Notes: generated by a model from the letters alone, not told the origin. DNA of 64,000 bases from Lithospermum erythrorhizon (GCA_019722365.1 JADFUC010000935.1:62001-126000), one strand, 5' to 3'. Positions 12,247-25,846 are shown, numbered from the stretch's first letter. A program made the numbers and translations.

Positions 12247-15200
12247 ATCTACCCACCAAATAAAAATTTCGACCTCGAAATTTAACAACCCCACAACCAA
12301 AAACATATAATAACACAAAAACAAATACCATACTCCAACAACCCAACTTCATCTACTCGAAGAGCTGCGAATATGATTCACCATCGTCCTCGCGCTCCCA
12401 GTCGCCTCTTCTACCTGTTGATTCCTCCTTGAGGACTTTCCACAAAGCCAACTGTCTTACTCCTCAAAACCTTCTCTTTCGGTCCAAAATCTCACGGTCT
12501 TTCCCGCCGAATGTCGAGGTCCTCACCAGTACCAGCGGGAGGTGAGCTAAAATATCTTATTCGTCGAGGGATATACTTCCTCAAAGCGAGGACACATGGA
12601 ACACATTATGGACCCCTATCTAAACTCGGAGGCAAGCATAACCGATAAACCAGACCAACTCTCGAGGATCTCAAATGGTCAATATAGCGAGGACTTCGAC
12701 TTCCACTTTCCTCCCGAGCCGCGTCGGCTCCGCTTCGGGGGGATACCACCGGGGAACACAGGTCGCCCGACCTCCAAGCAATGAAGTCACTCTGCGATGA
12801 TGCATGGCTGTACACTTTATCTGGCGTCCTCGAGATCTTCTTGAATCGATCGATCCATTTCTCTGAGAACTTCTACCGGCCGACTCGGAGGAGCCGTAAA
12901 ACACTGCCTCGTTCAATGGCTGGAGTGCGGCGCCTCCCGCCCGTACAACGCCTCAAAGGGTGCCATCTGATACTAGCATAGGCTGTTGTTGTAGAAGCCC
13001 GAACTTCATCTTGGGCAGCTACGTAAATTGATTCAGGAGTTGAGCGAAGCGGGGCGTATCGTCGATGTCGAGTATCGTCCTGCCAGTTGCCCGTCAGATG
13101 CAGGGATGAAAAGATGTGCTCAACTCCACTCTAATTACGGTGCCTCACGGAAACCCCGGAACCTCGAAGTGAATCTAGCGTCCGCGGTCGAAATGATGTG
13201 CTGGAGGAACCCCGTGCGATCCTGTCCGATCCCATAGAATTTTTAAGCTAGTCTCACCGAGGCCCGTCTATAGATCGATAGGTAGAAAATGAGCACGACG
13301 ATAGCCTATCAACAATCACCCAAATCCCGTCATATGCGCCTCAGCGTCCTCGGAAGCCCAACCGCGGGGGTCCGTGGTGATGATACCCGTGTCGCTCGGG
13401 AATAGGAAGAGTACGCAATAAACCCGCGGGATGTCTATCTTCGGCCTTCACTGGCGACAAACCAAGCGCTTTGCCACGCGAGCTTCTGCGATCTCTCTCT
13501 TCATTCTGGCCACCAATACGTCAACCTCGAAATCCGCGATACATCTTTCTTGCAGATTGTCTGGCTGTAAAGGACTAATATGGGCCTAAATCAAAGAATC
13601 TCCGCTTCTCGGCTCATCGAATACGGTACCATGTCTGCGCTTTCATCTTGGCTCACGCTCTGCATCGGCCTTGAAATCGGATCGACTCGTTCCTGGCGTC
13701 CTGCGATAACTGCGGTCTACCGTCTGTGGCTGCCGAGGCTATGATTCGATCCACAAACGGTCGAACTCTCATATAGGCGAAAATCTCCCGTATTACCGAC
13801 ATCCAAATCGACTCCCGGTTGTTTCGCCTACTGGGTCCCCAGTTTCCCCTTCTACTGTTGCTGTCCGGCTATACATTTACGCTACAGGTGGTACTCGATA
13901 GGCGAGAGTCATAATCAGCAATGAACTCCATCGCCTCCTGCACTTATCAAATTCGAATCTGCGTCGGAAGATATTTCAAACTCTTTATGATCGATTAAAA
14001 AAATGCGTGGCAACCCCGTAAAGATAATGTCTCCACCGATTTTAACGCGAAGACTATCGCCCATTAGGCTGAAGATCATGTGTCGGATAGTTCTTCGTGA
14101 TTTCTCAAGCTGTCGAGCGTAGGCAATCACCTTCCCGTTACGCATCGAGCGCTTTTGATCACGTCACGGCGTCAGCTATAAATCACGTAGCCACGAGAAC
14201 CAGACGGTATCGCCCGACACTTTGGCGCCGTGGTCAGCTTTCCTTTAATACCACGAGCGATCCTACTTGATCATCGTCCATGCTCGCGGAACCCTTTCTG
14301 GTCAACTTTGGTCAATGGCGTCGCGCGATCAAAGAAGTCCTTGATGAATCTCTGTAATAACCGGTAGCTTGAAACTCACTGCTTTCGGTCGCTGGTGGGG
14401 CCAGCTCCCGGTGTTCACGGCTTCACGCCATTGGATCAACACAAATACCTCGCGAAATGACATGCCCCGGGGAATTGCGCTTCCGCCAGCAATCACATTT
14501 GGAAAACTTGGCATCTGTTGGTCTTTGTGCAAGGTCCCAAAACAATCTACAAATGCCTCTCGTGTTCTCGCTCCCTGCAGGAATATATCAAAATATAAAT
14601 GATAAGAAGACCACCACAAACTCATCCAAATACTCTCGAAATACCCGGTTCATCAAATCCATAAAGCCGCGGTCGTTTGTCAATCGAATGGCATCACTAT
14701 AAACCATGTATCCCGTAAGAATCGGGCTTGATTTGAATATCACCCACTTTGATCTCATTGATGATAACGGATGTAAATCAATCTTAGAACACGCTTGGCA
14801 TCCCTTCGGTGATCAAACAAATGTCGGTCCCGGGCAATGGGTGATATCGGTTCTTAATGGTCACTTTATTCAAGCATGCGTAGTCAAATACAGCGGCCTC
14901 GTAGAACCGTCCTTTTCCATGAAGCAGCGTTGGTGCACCCGGAGGAGATACGCTCGGTCGATGAATCCGCGTCCCTTGATTCACTGGCGAGTCCGCGATT
15001 CACGCAGCTTCAATTTGGAGCCATCTGCGGTGGAAGAGAAATTGGTGCGTGCAGGAATAACGATAGCGAAATTCGATCTCTAAGGATTAAAGGCGGCAAT
15101 CCCGGTAAGTCCTCGGGAAAAACATCCTGAACTCTCTAACAACCCGCACATCTTCGATGCGATTTCTCTTCCTACTCCGTCAACCACATATCCCAAGAAT

Positions 15201-17022
15201 CCAACACGCCCTTCGAATCAACCTCACGGCACCGAGTCGCGACCACAAAACTTCGAAGGCAAAATCTTTACGTAGCGGAAATCGGATATCACGGTCTTCC
15301 CAGGCCTGAAAGTAATCTCCTTCACGATGGCAATCAATAACGGCATGGTGACACAGCAATCCATACCCGAGACAAGATCAAAATCGGGCTTCGAATGGAA
15401 GTAAATCAACTGACGATAGTGACCACGTCTGATCAAAGGGCAGTCTCCCCATATGCAAATCTAACCGCAATGACCTCCCTACTGGCGTCATAATCTCGAA
15501 GTGGGGCAGGCAAAGGCACCTGACTTATCTGAATCGCTTGAGGAATAAAACTACGAGACCGCAAAGAATCGTAGCCCGAGGAATCCAAGCAGCGCCGCAC
15601 CGATGCTCGCGAAGGAATAATGTACACATGCGCTGACTGCAGGGTATCACGGGCCTGATGAATGCGGCATGAATCGGCCTCGACCGGCTCATTCGGTAGC
15701 ACCCGCGACACTCCTGCGAGGTCCTGCGGTATCTGACATTGCGGCGGCTGAATAAACCGCCGCGGCTCACGATAGCCTCACACGGCCAGGGCCCGAGCGG
15801 GTCTTGGCCGTGCCTAGCGCCTCTGCCAGCTCAGCGGGGACAATCCTTGGCCGGATGTCACATTTAGCGGCATCGATAGCATATGACCACCTACTCCCGG
15901 CAATCACGCACCCATACTAATCGACCCCTTGGCAGTAACAGCCGGACAACTAACTGCAGACCAGGAAGGCCCTCTGAACCCCGCCGGATCACCGTAGGCT
16001 GCAGGTGTAGAAGGAGGCAGTGGAATAACTTCAGGCGGCCCCAGCCAGACAGCAGTGACTACGCGGGGCCGACTCTGTTTGGTCAAAATCTCCTACACGG
16101 AACTTCTGAAATTTAGAAGGCCTACCGGAAAAGAAAGTCTCGGTCGACTCGCCGATCCAGCTAGCCTCACACAGGCTGCTTAACTCCATTTCCATGCTTG
16201 GCTGCATTCTCACGGCATGAAACTAGTAAAAACCAGCATGATGAGATCGGTGGCGTATCTCCAACGTCGAGCCATCCACGAACCTAGTGATGATCCTCTT
16301 CGCCTCCATTGGATAAACATGGGGGAAGTAGTCGCGCGGAATCAGCATGCGTACTCTTTCCCGAAGCCTGACCTCGAATCTGAGTCAGCCAATCGGCTCT
16401 CAAGGCCGCCATGTGGGTCTCGAACAATAATTCTCCGGCTTCAATAATCGGCTCGAGGAAACATGAACCTCCCTACCGTGAGTCGGAGATGCTTTCGGTT
16501 CTCCACGCAGTCACGAGGCTTCCCTAAATTGAAGTCTATAAGTAACAAACTTCACCCTACATCCTCGCCCCCTGATCCCCATCGGCTCAAAAATAGTCTT
16601 CATATCCCGGGATGAACTCGATAGCACACTTTCCGTGAACCCCACTTGGCTTCGGAGGATCCTCCTGTCGGTCAAACAACTTGCTGCAGGAATTCGACCT
16701 CACTGTTCTTCGGCCACTGAGCATTCCACCTTCTCCTACGAGGTCTACCTCGGCTTGCTCGGAGAGAATGCACCTCCGGACCTGGCGGTCATGCTCATCG
16801 ACATCATACCCTTACCGGCTCGGCCCCCTGCAGGCCTACCTGCAGCACCCTCCATTTACACCGCCGCGTACTCTGGGTGGCGTCACCAGCTTGATCTGAC
16901 AAAAGAAAAAGACTCGAGATTTAACAAAAACCACTATAGCGACTACTTGGAAAACAAGTCGACTAAAGAGCCACACACCAGATAACCCAAAGAAATGGAA
17001 ACCTAAGCTCAAATACCAAAAT
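12247..17022 (-). pseudogene. Degenerate gag-pol of a gypsy chromovirus (Tekay-like)
   Basis: Internal region between two LTRs, read on the minus strand. From its 5' end: a primer-binding site next to the upper LTR (17005-17020, TTGGTATTTGAGCTTA, like the initiator-Met tRNA complement); gag remnants (about 15800-16950); a protease-linker segment DFDLVSGMD (about 15361-15387); reverse transcriptase (about 14330-14990) with LNKVTIKNRY and, further on, a segment aligning to KFSKCEFWL...FLGH; then poorly preserved RNase H/integrase; and near the end WERED (about 12405), the chromodomain tail. Many stops and frame shifts break the frame, and the YIDD catalytic box is lost. The order gag-RT-chromodomain fits gypsy. 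Part of the disruption could be sequencing noise. Confidence 0.85.
17005..17020 (-). other. Retrotransposon primer-binding site
   Basis: On the minus strand, two bases after the LTR end, TGGTATTTGAGC matches the plant initiator-Met tRNA-derived PBS TGGTATCAGAGC at 10 of 12 positions. It fixes the element orientation as minus. Confidence 0.75.
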
Positions 17023-19517
17023 TGTAACGACCACTTGGTCAGTAGCCACAGTGAAGTCGTTAAAATCCGGAACACCCAGTGTCGTCAAACCGATGGGCGA
17101 CTCGATTTAAACTCTGATCGTTTCATCCAAAAATGTGATCCTGATTAAAGTTTCCCCAAATCGAAGCAGTTTTTAAAAATTTATAATCCATCGGTACGAT
17201 ATCGAAACGACCAACCCATAAATATACCTGACATAACTTGAAATAAAGTAATAATCACCGTGAGGGCCTCTGTGAGATAATCGTCTTTGTATCTAAATAC
17301 AAAATGACTACCGACAAGGCTAAGATTTCAAAGGGAATACAACGGTGGCGGTTGACAACACGTCAAAAATGAGGCTGTGGGATCTTTCGACCACCCGTCT
17401 TCCTTTAACGCTCAGGTACTTGCTCTCCAATGACCTCTTGGAACAGTATGCCTGTCGGCTTGTGCAAAATGAAAATACCGCCCATGGCGAAAAGGGGGTG
17501 TAAGCGCGGCTTAGTAGAAACTTAACACGGTGTGAACTTGCCATACGAACCGAGATAATTCGAGAATTTAATAATCAAATATGAATAATATACACATATA
17601 TCAGGACTAAAAGAATTCTAGCGTAATTCAGCGGGGAAATCTCGGACATAATACATGAAGATATAATAGAAGGTTCGGCCAGTACACAATTTCGAGAAAG
17701 AAATCCAATAGACTCGATACTTTGACAAAACTCTGGTCATGAGCCTCACATCTCTCGTATCCCCCACCCAGGTATACCCGACCTCCCAATGCGCGTATCT
17801 TCCCGATCCGTCTACTGCGGGAATGGACTGTCGATAATCTGCCCTTACATGAGTATAAGGCCAAACGCGCTTATACACAAGTATAAGAGCCTTGGTACAC
17901 TATACACAAAGTATAAGGCACACCGCACTTATACACAAAGTATAAGGCACGCTGGCGCTATCTTAGTAGTATAGGGCCGTCGATGATGCGCCTGACAAAG
18001 TGATCAAAGACTACGTACATTCTTTATGCGAAGTATAAGGCCAAACCCTTGGCGCTATACCGTGAGTATGGGCCGCGCCCGACGATACTTACTTAGCGGC
18101 AAAGCAGTCAAAAGCTCATACCGCTCTTATCACCGTACAAGGCCCAGGCTTGGCCGCTATACCGTAGTATAGGGCCAATAGCGTCACGTATCTGCCCGGA
18201 GGAGGGAGAGTCGCTAATCACAGTAATCCCGACTATAGGGTCGCCCCACGATACTCGAGGCCTCCCGAACTGCATTGCATAACCCAAACAACTACTACAC
18301 TCCCGAAAAGAAAGTATTACCGGTTGTAGCCCGACTAAAACATCCAGCGATAAATAAATCAATCCTGATGTGGAACAAGGCCATAAACATATCAAAAGTG
18401 CAGAATAAGGCCACGTAATATAATAGTGCCCGACAAAGGCCACGGAGGTCAAATATAAGTTGGAGTTATTTGTTACTTACCTCCAACCAATCTTGACGCC
18501 CGCAGAAACCTGATCCACGTAACCACGAAGCCAGATTCACGTGTATGTACATTCTCGCTAATCATAACACGGTAACATGTACATCGTTACCAGCCAAACA
18601 TATCGTAATAACATGTATATCACAAATCAAGGTAAGTGCGTATTAAAAGTGAATAAGTACTTCGCCTCTGCCCCAGCTACATGAGCCCAGCGAAAGACGA
18701 TCAAGGTAGCTACCACTTTCCACGATCAGCCGCCTAAACTTGACACCCGAGAAAGTATAATCCCAGGCCTACTTCTACTTTATATCTAGGCGTTCCTAGA
18801 AGATCACGTAACCAACTCTTGGGGAACTATCTCCCAAATGGTATAGCAGCGGATAAACTATCAATTCTGATCCGTCGGGCCTTGATCGATCCCAGATAAA
18901 TTCCATCTTATCGACTTCGCTTACCAAATCAACTTATAAGTCATTAGTGTCATCGAGTCAATTAACAATCTCTATGCTAGAAATATCAATTATAACTTCG
19001 ATTTGGAATTTACGCTTTTTGACATAACGTCCTTTTAATCAATTTTTAAATCACCCGATTTAACATCGCTAACAACTATAATAAGATCCCGATATAACCT
19101 CACACATTTAAAGTCTTATAAAAAATATCCACATAAAAAGTCAACGAAAACCTAAAAGTCAACTCGACCATGCGTCTCGAAGCGATCTACAATCAAATTT
19201 AATACTCAAATACGTCCACAGAACCCCGCAACCAACTAAGATTTATCATAAATTCAATTATGTAAAAAGTCAACTATCTGAAGCCAAAATATCTCGAAAG
19301 ACTGAAATTTCTTACCTTAACTTTCGAAGAGAATGATGAAAGAGAACAATATTCTACAAAGCGGTTTTTGAGTTTGGCGACAATGAAAGAGAGAAATGGA
19401 AAAAAATGTTCAAGGGAAAAATGAGGGAGTATTCGGCCAAAATGGAACAAGATAGAAGATGGTGAAGTGTTTGATGATGATGTGGAGGATAAGCTTGCAA
19501 GGATATTTTTAAAAAAA
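17023..19517 (-). mobile_element. 5' LTR (truncated) of the gypsy chromovirus element
   Basis: It starts TGTAACGACC at 17023 and aligns with the 3' LTR (9536-12246), including the CCGATGGGCGACTCG block, the GTATAAGGC array and the AAGTCAAC-rich leader. Similarity stops near 19517, where TGGTCGCGACC could be the end of another LTR. The outer start of this LTR is therefore missing or replaced. Confidence 0.75.
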
Positions 19518-21809
19518 TGGTCGCGACCAAAAAAGCAGGTCGTCCTTTCGAGGTTAGATGGTTATCAGCTTTTGTATATACGAAGGTCGCCCATATGATG
19601 GGCGACACAAAAAATAACTTGTTTGGAAACCAAAACGATAGTTTGATAAGTGAAATGGTTCAAAAAAGTTAAAAATATTTTCACAGTTTAACCCGTTTGG
19701 CATCACGCAATCAAATCAGCAGCGCCGTAGCATTGCGAGTCGAAATACTCCGTAGAAAGCGGTTTATGGTTTTCGACTCTAAAATAAAACTAGTGCGTCA
19801 AAAGGTGAGAAGAAAAGATGGCTAGCAGGGGATCGCAATGCCGTCTCGCTAAGTAAAATAGCGAGCGCGAACTCGGGCGAGCTGCCGAATGGCGCACGTC
19901 GATCGGGTTGGAAGGGCGCTTCGATAGCTTGGTGGAAGCGTATCGCCGGTGGTAACTTATCCCACGTCGAATAGAATACACAACAAAAGATATAGGCGTA
20001 GCGATATCATATATATGTATAATACCGATAAAAGAATATACCAACTATCATAGCATCAAAACAATAATAATCACCACCCGACATATATACATTTTAGGGG
20101 ACTTCGACTTGATTTACCAATATGCGTACCGAAATAAGCATTACGTAATCAGAAAACAACATAAATTCATCCAAATACAACTTGGGTTGTACCCTGATAA
20201 CAACATAACAAAACTCCTTAAAATAGGACCATGACATTATCAACATTTTAGAGGCAGCGGTGACATCCGCTGATAATCGACCACAATCTTGAAACCAATC
20301 TGTATGATAAGCTGTGTCCGAACATTTTATATAATGTCGTTGCCACTCGGCTCGCTACGTCTGACGCAATATAATCATCGTATCGCTTTTAAAAGGCTGA
20401 TTTCACGCTTGGCTCGCAGCAAAATATCATATCTTTTTCCCATTTCATACTTGATCGCCCTCTGATATCACAAAAGCCTTTGTCTATGTGACACGCCCTC
20501 ACATGCGACTCCAGCGTACCCGCGTCCTAATATGAATTGTGAAGCCCCACTCTTTTATATGAAACCAAACATGACCAGCGGCCAACGTCGCGCTGGCTTG
20601 TATTGACCCTGAGAAACATAACCACGCACGGCTGATTAGCGTCAGCATGACTACAATAGCCCCGGATAGAACAATCATGCAGCAATCACTTAGCGACAAT
20701 CTTAATATGGTACCCGTGACATACGTAATACAACAATCTCATATACAACTTACTACCGTAATATACATACTTGACCATGTCCTGACTCGACATTTCCTGA
20801 CTTCTGATTTTACACTATCGTATAAGTTCATAAAACAATTATATAGTCACATCTATTTATGTCAAATCTTGACCGAGCGTAAATAATGTAATCATGCAGT
20901 GATAAATCACTATATTTAATTTAGTACCCGGCTAGCCTTAAAATCAAATAGATCATGAGCACTTTCCCGCGTTCCGAGTCTAAACAAAACACTGAAAGTA
21001 CGATTACTACAAACTTCATTATAAATTCCCTTTTTAACAACTTTTAGTACCAATTAGCCACTTTAGGTGAAATATTACTAGTTAAGCTTAAACGATAAAC
21101 TAAACGACAAAATTTCAACTAACCCCAAACTCCCAACTTTCGCCCTCGCTAACCCAAATACTAACACTTTAAAAAATTTTAATTAGCCAAATATCAACTT
21201 TTTCTTCAAATTGACGTTTTCTAAAACCTCTGATAGAAATCCGTTTACTACTCGAGCCTAATGGAAACTAATTTCAACATATATTCCTCAAGCAACCTAT
21301 AAATCACAATTTTCACCTCACAAACATCTATAATAAAGGTCCAAGAATCAATTGTACTTGATTATAATCCAATCTAAAAGATCGACAAAAAGTCAACTGA
21401 ATTCGGAAACTTCGAGAAATACACACAAAAGTTTGACCTTTTTTACCTTGAATGAAGAAGGATGATAAGGAAGCTATAAAGAAATTTGAGGCATTCATGA
21501 ATGAAGGAGAAATCGAAGAAAGAAATTTGAGGAGGGTTCGACTTGGGGAAGGGAGATGGGATTTTCTTTTTTGTCTATCCTCTCTTAAGGCCTTGTTTGG
21601 TATGTGGGATGGATGAGAGCGAGTTTATCACGGATAAAAATTCGGCCGTTTAGTTCAGCGATACCTGCCGATTCAAGCTTATACCATTTATAAATTCCAA
21701 GCGTCGACGTTGTCGTACATGGAATATAAAAGTGGTTTAATTTTACGTTAATCGATTTAATAACCCCACATTTTAATTTATTAATTTCACAGTCGTTACC
21801 GATTTTACA
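19518..21809 (-). mobile_element. Second LTR-type segment closing the 12-kb block
   Basis: It begins TGGTCGCGACC, resembling a gypsy LTR terminus, and ends GATTTTACA directly before CTAAA. About 20880-21809 aligns with 28370-29553, including AAATATTACTAGTTAA and TTTGGTATGTGGGA. About 19550-20460 matches nothing else that I could place. No coding is seen. Either it is a separate LTR or the outer part of a chimeric 5' LTR. Confidence 0.55.
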
Positions 21810-22330
21810 CTAAAATCACAGCAATAAAAGGGTATAATTGTATTTTGATAAATTTTAATTAATCTATATATATATATAAAAGCACGAGGTTGTCTTGGAA
21901 GCTTAACCTTTGAGCGGACTAAAATAACCTTAATGAGAGGGTATAATTGTATTTTAATAAATTTTAATGTCTATCGAATCTATAATACATCTATCTATCT
22001 ATCTATACATCTATATACATCTTTTTTATATATATCTATATATATATATATAAAGTTGAGTTGTCTTAAGAAGTTTCTCTCATTTTTTGAATGGACTAAA
22101 ATACCCTTAATGAAGGGTATAATTGTATTTTGATAAATTTTAATTTATGTCTATATCTATCTATCTATCCCATCTATCATCTGTCATATATATATATATA
22201 TAAAAGCGCGAGTTGTCTTAAAGTTTATAAGATTTTTAGCAGACTAAAATACCCTTAATAAGAGTATAATTGTATTTTGATAAATTTAATTATAATAAAA
22301 TTATACAAATATAAATCATATAATCTGAGG
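21810..22330 (+). repeat. Right fragment of the split H-type repeat plus tandem copies
   Basis: It opens with CTAAA (second TSD copy), then GGTATAATTGTATTTTGAT. Three successive units follow, each with a (TA)n stretch, AAAGC.CGAGTTGTCTT, GGACTAAAATACCCTTAAT and the GGTATAATTGTATTTTGAT block. TATC/ATCT microsatellites lie at about 21985-22010 and 22150-22170. The same arrangement opens repeat H. Confidence 0.7.
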
Positions 22331-22549
22331 TTGACGTGCAATCTGATTATTTTATTATAGGGACTACATTAGAGAAGTTATATATATGGTATGAGAATTA
22401 TAGGATTTCTACTTAATAAAATTACTAAGTTTGATACATAATTGACACGTTATTTTTTACTTGGAAAATCAAACTTATGTTAAGAATAATTCGCTTGGTT
22501 AAAAATACGATGAAAAATATTACAAGGGGTTCATTCCTTGAGTACCGCG
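22331..22549 (+). repeat. Continuation of an H-type repeat
   Basis: Sequence such as CTACTTAATAAAATTACTAAG matches the H copy near 2905-2925 and 3315-3340. It ends where the copia remnant begins. Confidence 0.5.
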
Positions 22550-24900
22550 TATAAATCATTTCTTCCTACGCCGCTTAGCACCACGCTTTTATTGACTTTC
22601 GGCGTGTTAAAGACCTCTTAGTTTTGCCATTTTTAGTTTTGGAATTCTTGTTTGATTTTTAAAGAGAATAAGTTGCTGTTAGAAGTAATTTGGTAGAAAC
22701 CTTAGTTTATTGTGATTAGTTGAGATGAAGTAATTGATATATATTTGAAGAGAGTTGATGGCGGTTTGGTATTGTTTGGAAGCAATATGGAATGTCTTCA
22801 AAAGGAATGTGTGTAGTTAAGACAAAATCTCACCTGATAAATAAACACTTTGAGTTTCCTTTAACCCGATCATTAATTGCTCATGCCGAGTTTTCCGCCA
22901 AAATAAATTCACTAAAATTTGAGCCTCTGTTAGTGAGCCAGGTATTTATAACACCTTACATCGATATTTGAGAACACTTGTTCTTTATCCTCCGGTTGTA
23001 ACCTGCGTGGTGAGATTCAGAATCGCCAAAATAGGTCTTTATGACGCTCCCCATTGTGACAATTAGGTATTAAAACCCCGGCTATGTATTTGGAAATTTG
23101 TTGAGTCGAAACTTCGACCGGTATGTATTCGAGAACTGACTATGACACTATTGTGACAAAATTCAGTTTCTACGGCTCCCCAGTAGGAAATTCACCTTAC
23201 GTATCCACAAAATGGGTGTTATGTATTCCGTTCTGCAATACCGGCAACTATGTATTCGAAGGCTTGGTACGAGGAAGAAAGCGGAATTTTATTTCTTGAA
23301 CGAGATACAAGATTATTCCCAGGAAAGAAACATCCTACAGGTGTTTTTCTATCTACAATACCATTCACATAATTGGCGATCCTCTTGACTTGATTCGGAT
23401 GGATTCAGAGTGGATACACTTGAGGAAATCTAACGCAGCACTCCAACGATATATTTAATATATCGCTTTTGTTCTTGTATTTTATCATAGAACTTTCCTA
23501 TCGTACTCCGTGGTGCTTATGTTGACGAACTACCACTCCCCCATCTTTATTGACTTTTACATGAGTTGCGGCGAGGTGTCCTCTTTGACTTGGTATTTTT
23601 GAGTCCAAACTTCTTTACTATGTTCTTAGCATACTTAGACTAAGAGATGAAAATGTTGTATCCTTAAATGCGTGACTTGAAATCCCACAAAATAATTCAT
23701 ACCATGACCGTACTGTCTGAACTCCACGTCTGTTGAATGACTGTTGTACAGTTGTTCGGACATCCCACCAAATATTATGTCATCGACATAGATTTCGCGC
23801 TACTGCATCGACTTGATTCTAATGCTTAATAAAGAGAGTCTTGTCGGTTCTACTGCAAATTATATCCAGTCGATAAGTACTTTGTGAGTCTCGTTTAACG
23901 GCTGAGGGGCTTACTTGAGGACTCACGTAAAGCTTTCTTGATTCGGTACACAAGTTGGGGACAATTGTCATCCAACAAAAGCCTTTTGGTACGCTCTATA
24001 ACCTTCCATAGCGCCATTCGAGAAAGCGCGCTTTTCGCGTCCATTTTGGTACAATTTAAACTTCATCAACATACTAAAGCGAGAAGAAGTATGGCCTCAG
24101 GCACAGCCGGGCCAAGTTTCCTCGAAGTTTACACCTTCCACGTAGTATCGATTTACTTCAAGTAACAACTCCTTCTTCGTCGAGACTTGTTCTTGAAAAT
24201 CCACTTGGTTCGATAGCGTTATGATGCACGGAGTGCAGGCGGTAGTTCGCGCGTCATTTCTTTGAAGCGGAGCAATTCATCGTGCATAGATTTATCTATT
24301 GCTCTTCTTTGAGAGCTTCATCAACATTCTTTGGCTCCACATTAGATATGAAACAACTTTCTCCGACAAGGCCAGCCATTTTTACGTAGTCGGCTGATTA
24401 ATTCGCTGCTTATGCTTAGTGTCTCCCCGATAATGTTATCAACTGGGTGGTTCTTACAGTTGAATGAATTTGGTACGTATAGAGACTTATTTGTCGATAC
24501 ATGTCGATAACACCTTTGCCATTAGCAACATGTTCCTTGCCATGACCAGGCATTTATTGGCAGGTGAGTCGTCATGCGTATGTTGCCGTTATTTGACTCT
24601 GAGTCTAGAACGCCGCATTTATGAACTCCATGACCACGAGTCCTTTTGTTAAACACACGTAGAGCCCTACTATGTCGTGAGTATCCCAAGAATATGCCTT
24701 CATCACTTTTGACATCAAATTTCTGCCTTGGTTCACGGTCAGCAAGAATATAGCACAAACTACCAAATACATGAAAATATTGAACATTTGGCTTTCTCCC
24801 CCTCCATATTTCATAATTTGTGTTGTTGTTTGTATCGTCCCTAAAATCAATGAGAATTGATTCCCTTTTATTGTGCCCGTTGCGACAATTGTGTATCAAT
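22550..24900 (-). pseudogene. Degenerate Ty1/copia pol (integrase C-term and RT)
   Basis: The minus strand at 24899-24600 reads NYEIWRGRKPNVQYFHVFGS, CYILADREPRQKFDVKSDEG and IFLGYS, the integrase C-terminal domain of copia elements. Lower coordinates give RT fragments: an NFEETWP piece at about 24130, FVG near 23970 and IYVDDII at about 23775-23795. Frames shift repeatedly, so no intact polyprotein exists. No 3' LTR is identified at the lower end. The copia order integrase then RT is preserved. Confidence 0.8.
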
Positions 24901-24904
24901 TCAT

Positions 24905-25846
24905 TTACCGGGTTGGTTAAATGTGATTACTGGAACTTAGTGTTCACCTTAGTAATGAGTATAATATTACTAGTGTGGAGTTCATGATAATTTATGTGGT
25001 TATGGCGATTAGATCTTACTCGTGTCGTTATAATAATAGTAATTGGTCAATTATTATTATTATACAACTTCTAACATTATCGAGCTAGAAGATTAATGTA
25101 TCTGATGATATTCGAATAATATTTCATGAATGAAATTAAGCGAGACTTGTATATTGAGAAATGTATTTCTCAATATTTATATATTTGTCAATATATATGT
25201 TGATGAACATCAATTGGTTAAACTTACTTGGTTTAATCAATTAAGCAATTGGTCGATGAATAACTTGATATAAGTTATTCGATAGTGACTCGTTAGTATT
25301 TTTAATTGACTTGTTAAGTTGATTAAAATAGAACAACTTCGCTAGTAACTCATTATTTAATTAGAAGTTCATAACGGTCTAATTAAGTGCCGAGTTAAGC
25401 GATTTCTTAACAGGGTTGCTTAACGAGGTGGAATTTTGAGACTTAGTATTTAAAGAGGGGATTAGGTTTTCGTGACATAAGAATCACAAAACCTCCACCC
25501 ACTCAAAAGACATCGCCGCCCCCTCACTCTCTAGAATTGGAAGATTTCATCTTCCAATTCACGTTATCAAAACTCTAGCGAGTTCAAGCTGGTTCGATTC
25601 CCTGCTTGGTGGTAATGCGATCACAGAGGGACATCGTCGGTGTTGAACAAGTATTGGAGAGGATGCTTGAGGGAACTCGCAGCGAGGCACTACGTGAGGT
25701 AGGTTCAATCCGCTTCGTTGCAATGTAAGAATTCTCGTATTCATACATTCATATTTTATGTTTAGATTAATTTTACATTATTTTGAGAATCGGGATGTAT
25801 GAATTGGTGTTTATCACGATTAAATTCATACTAGATTCTAACAACA
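24905..25846 (+). mobile_element. Copia-type LTR-like segment, plus orientation
   Basis: It ends GATTCTAACA at 25846, just before a different (gypsy) leader. Its content (TATTTAAAGAGG TATA-like box near 25450, GGTTTTCGTGACATAAGAATC, a long leader) resembles copia LTRs. Its left half aligns, reversed, with 29800-30030 and 30640-30800. The left border is uncertain. It contains a perfect 12-bp-stem hairpin (25534-25560). Confidence 0.5.

Noticed and set aside
14706..15083. 125-codon plus-strand ORF
   Set aside because: It lies opposite the reverse transcriptase region of the minus-strand gypsy element and shows no family features; it is a shadow frame.
25588..25610. GGTTCGATTCC, a pol III B box, as a possible tRNA gene
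   Set aside because: No A box or cloverleaf upstream at the right distance; it lies within an LTR leader.
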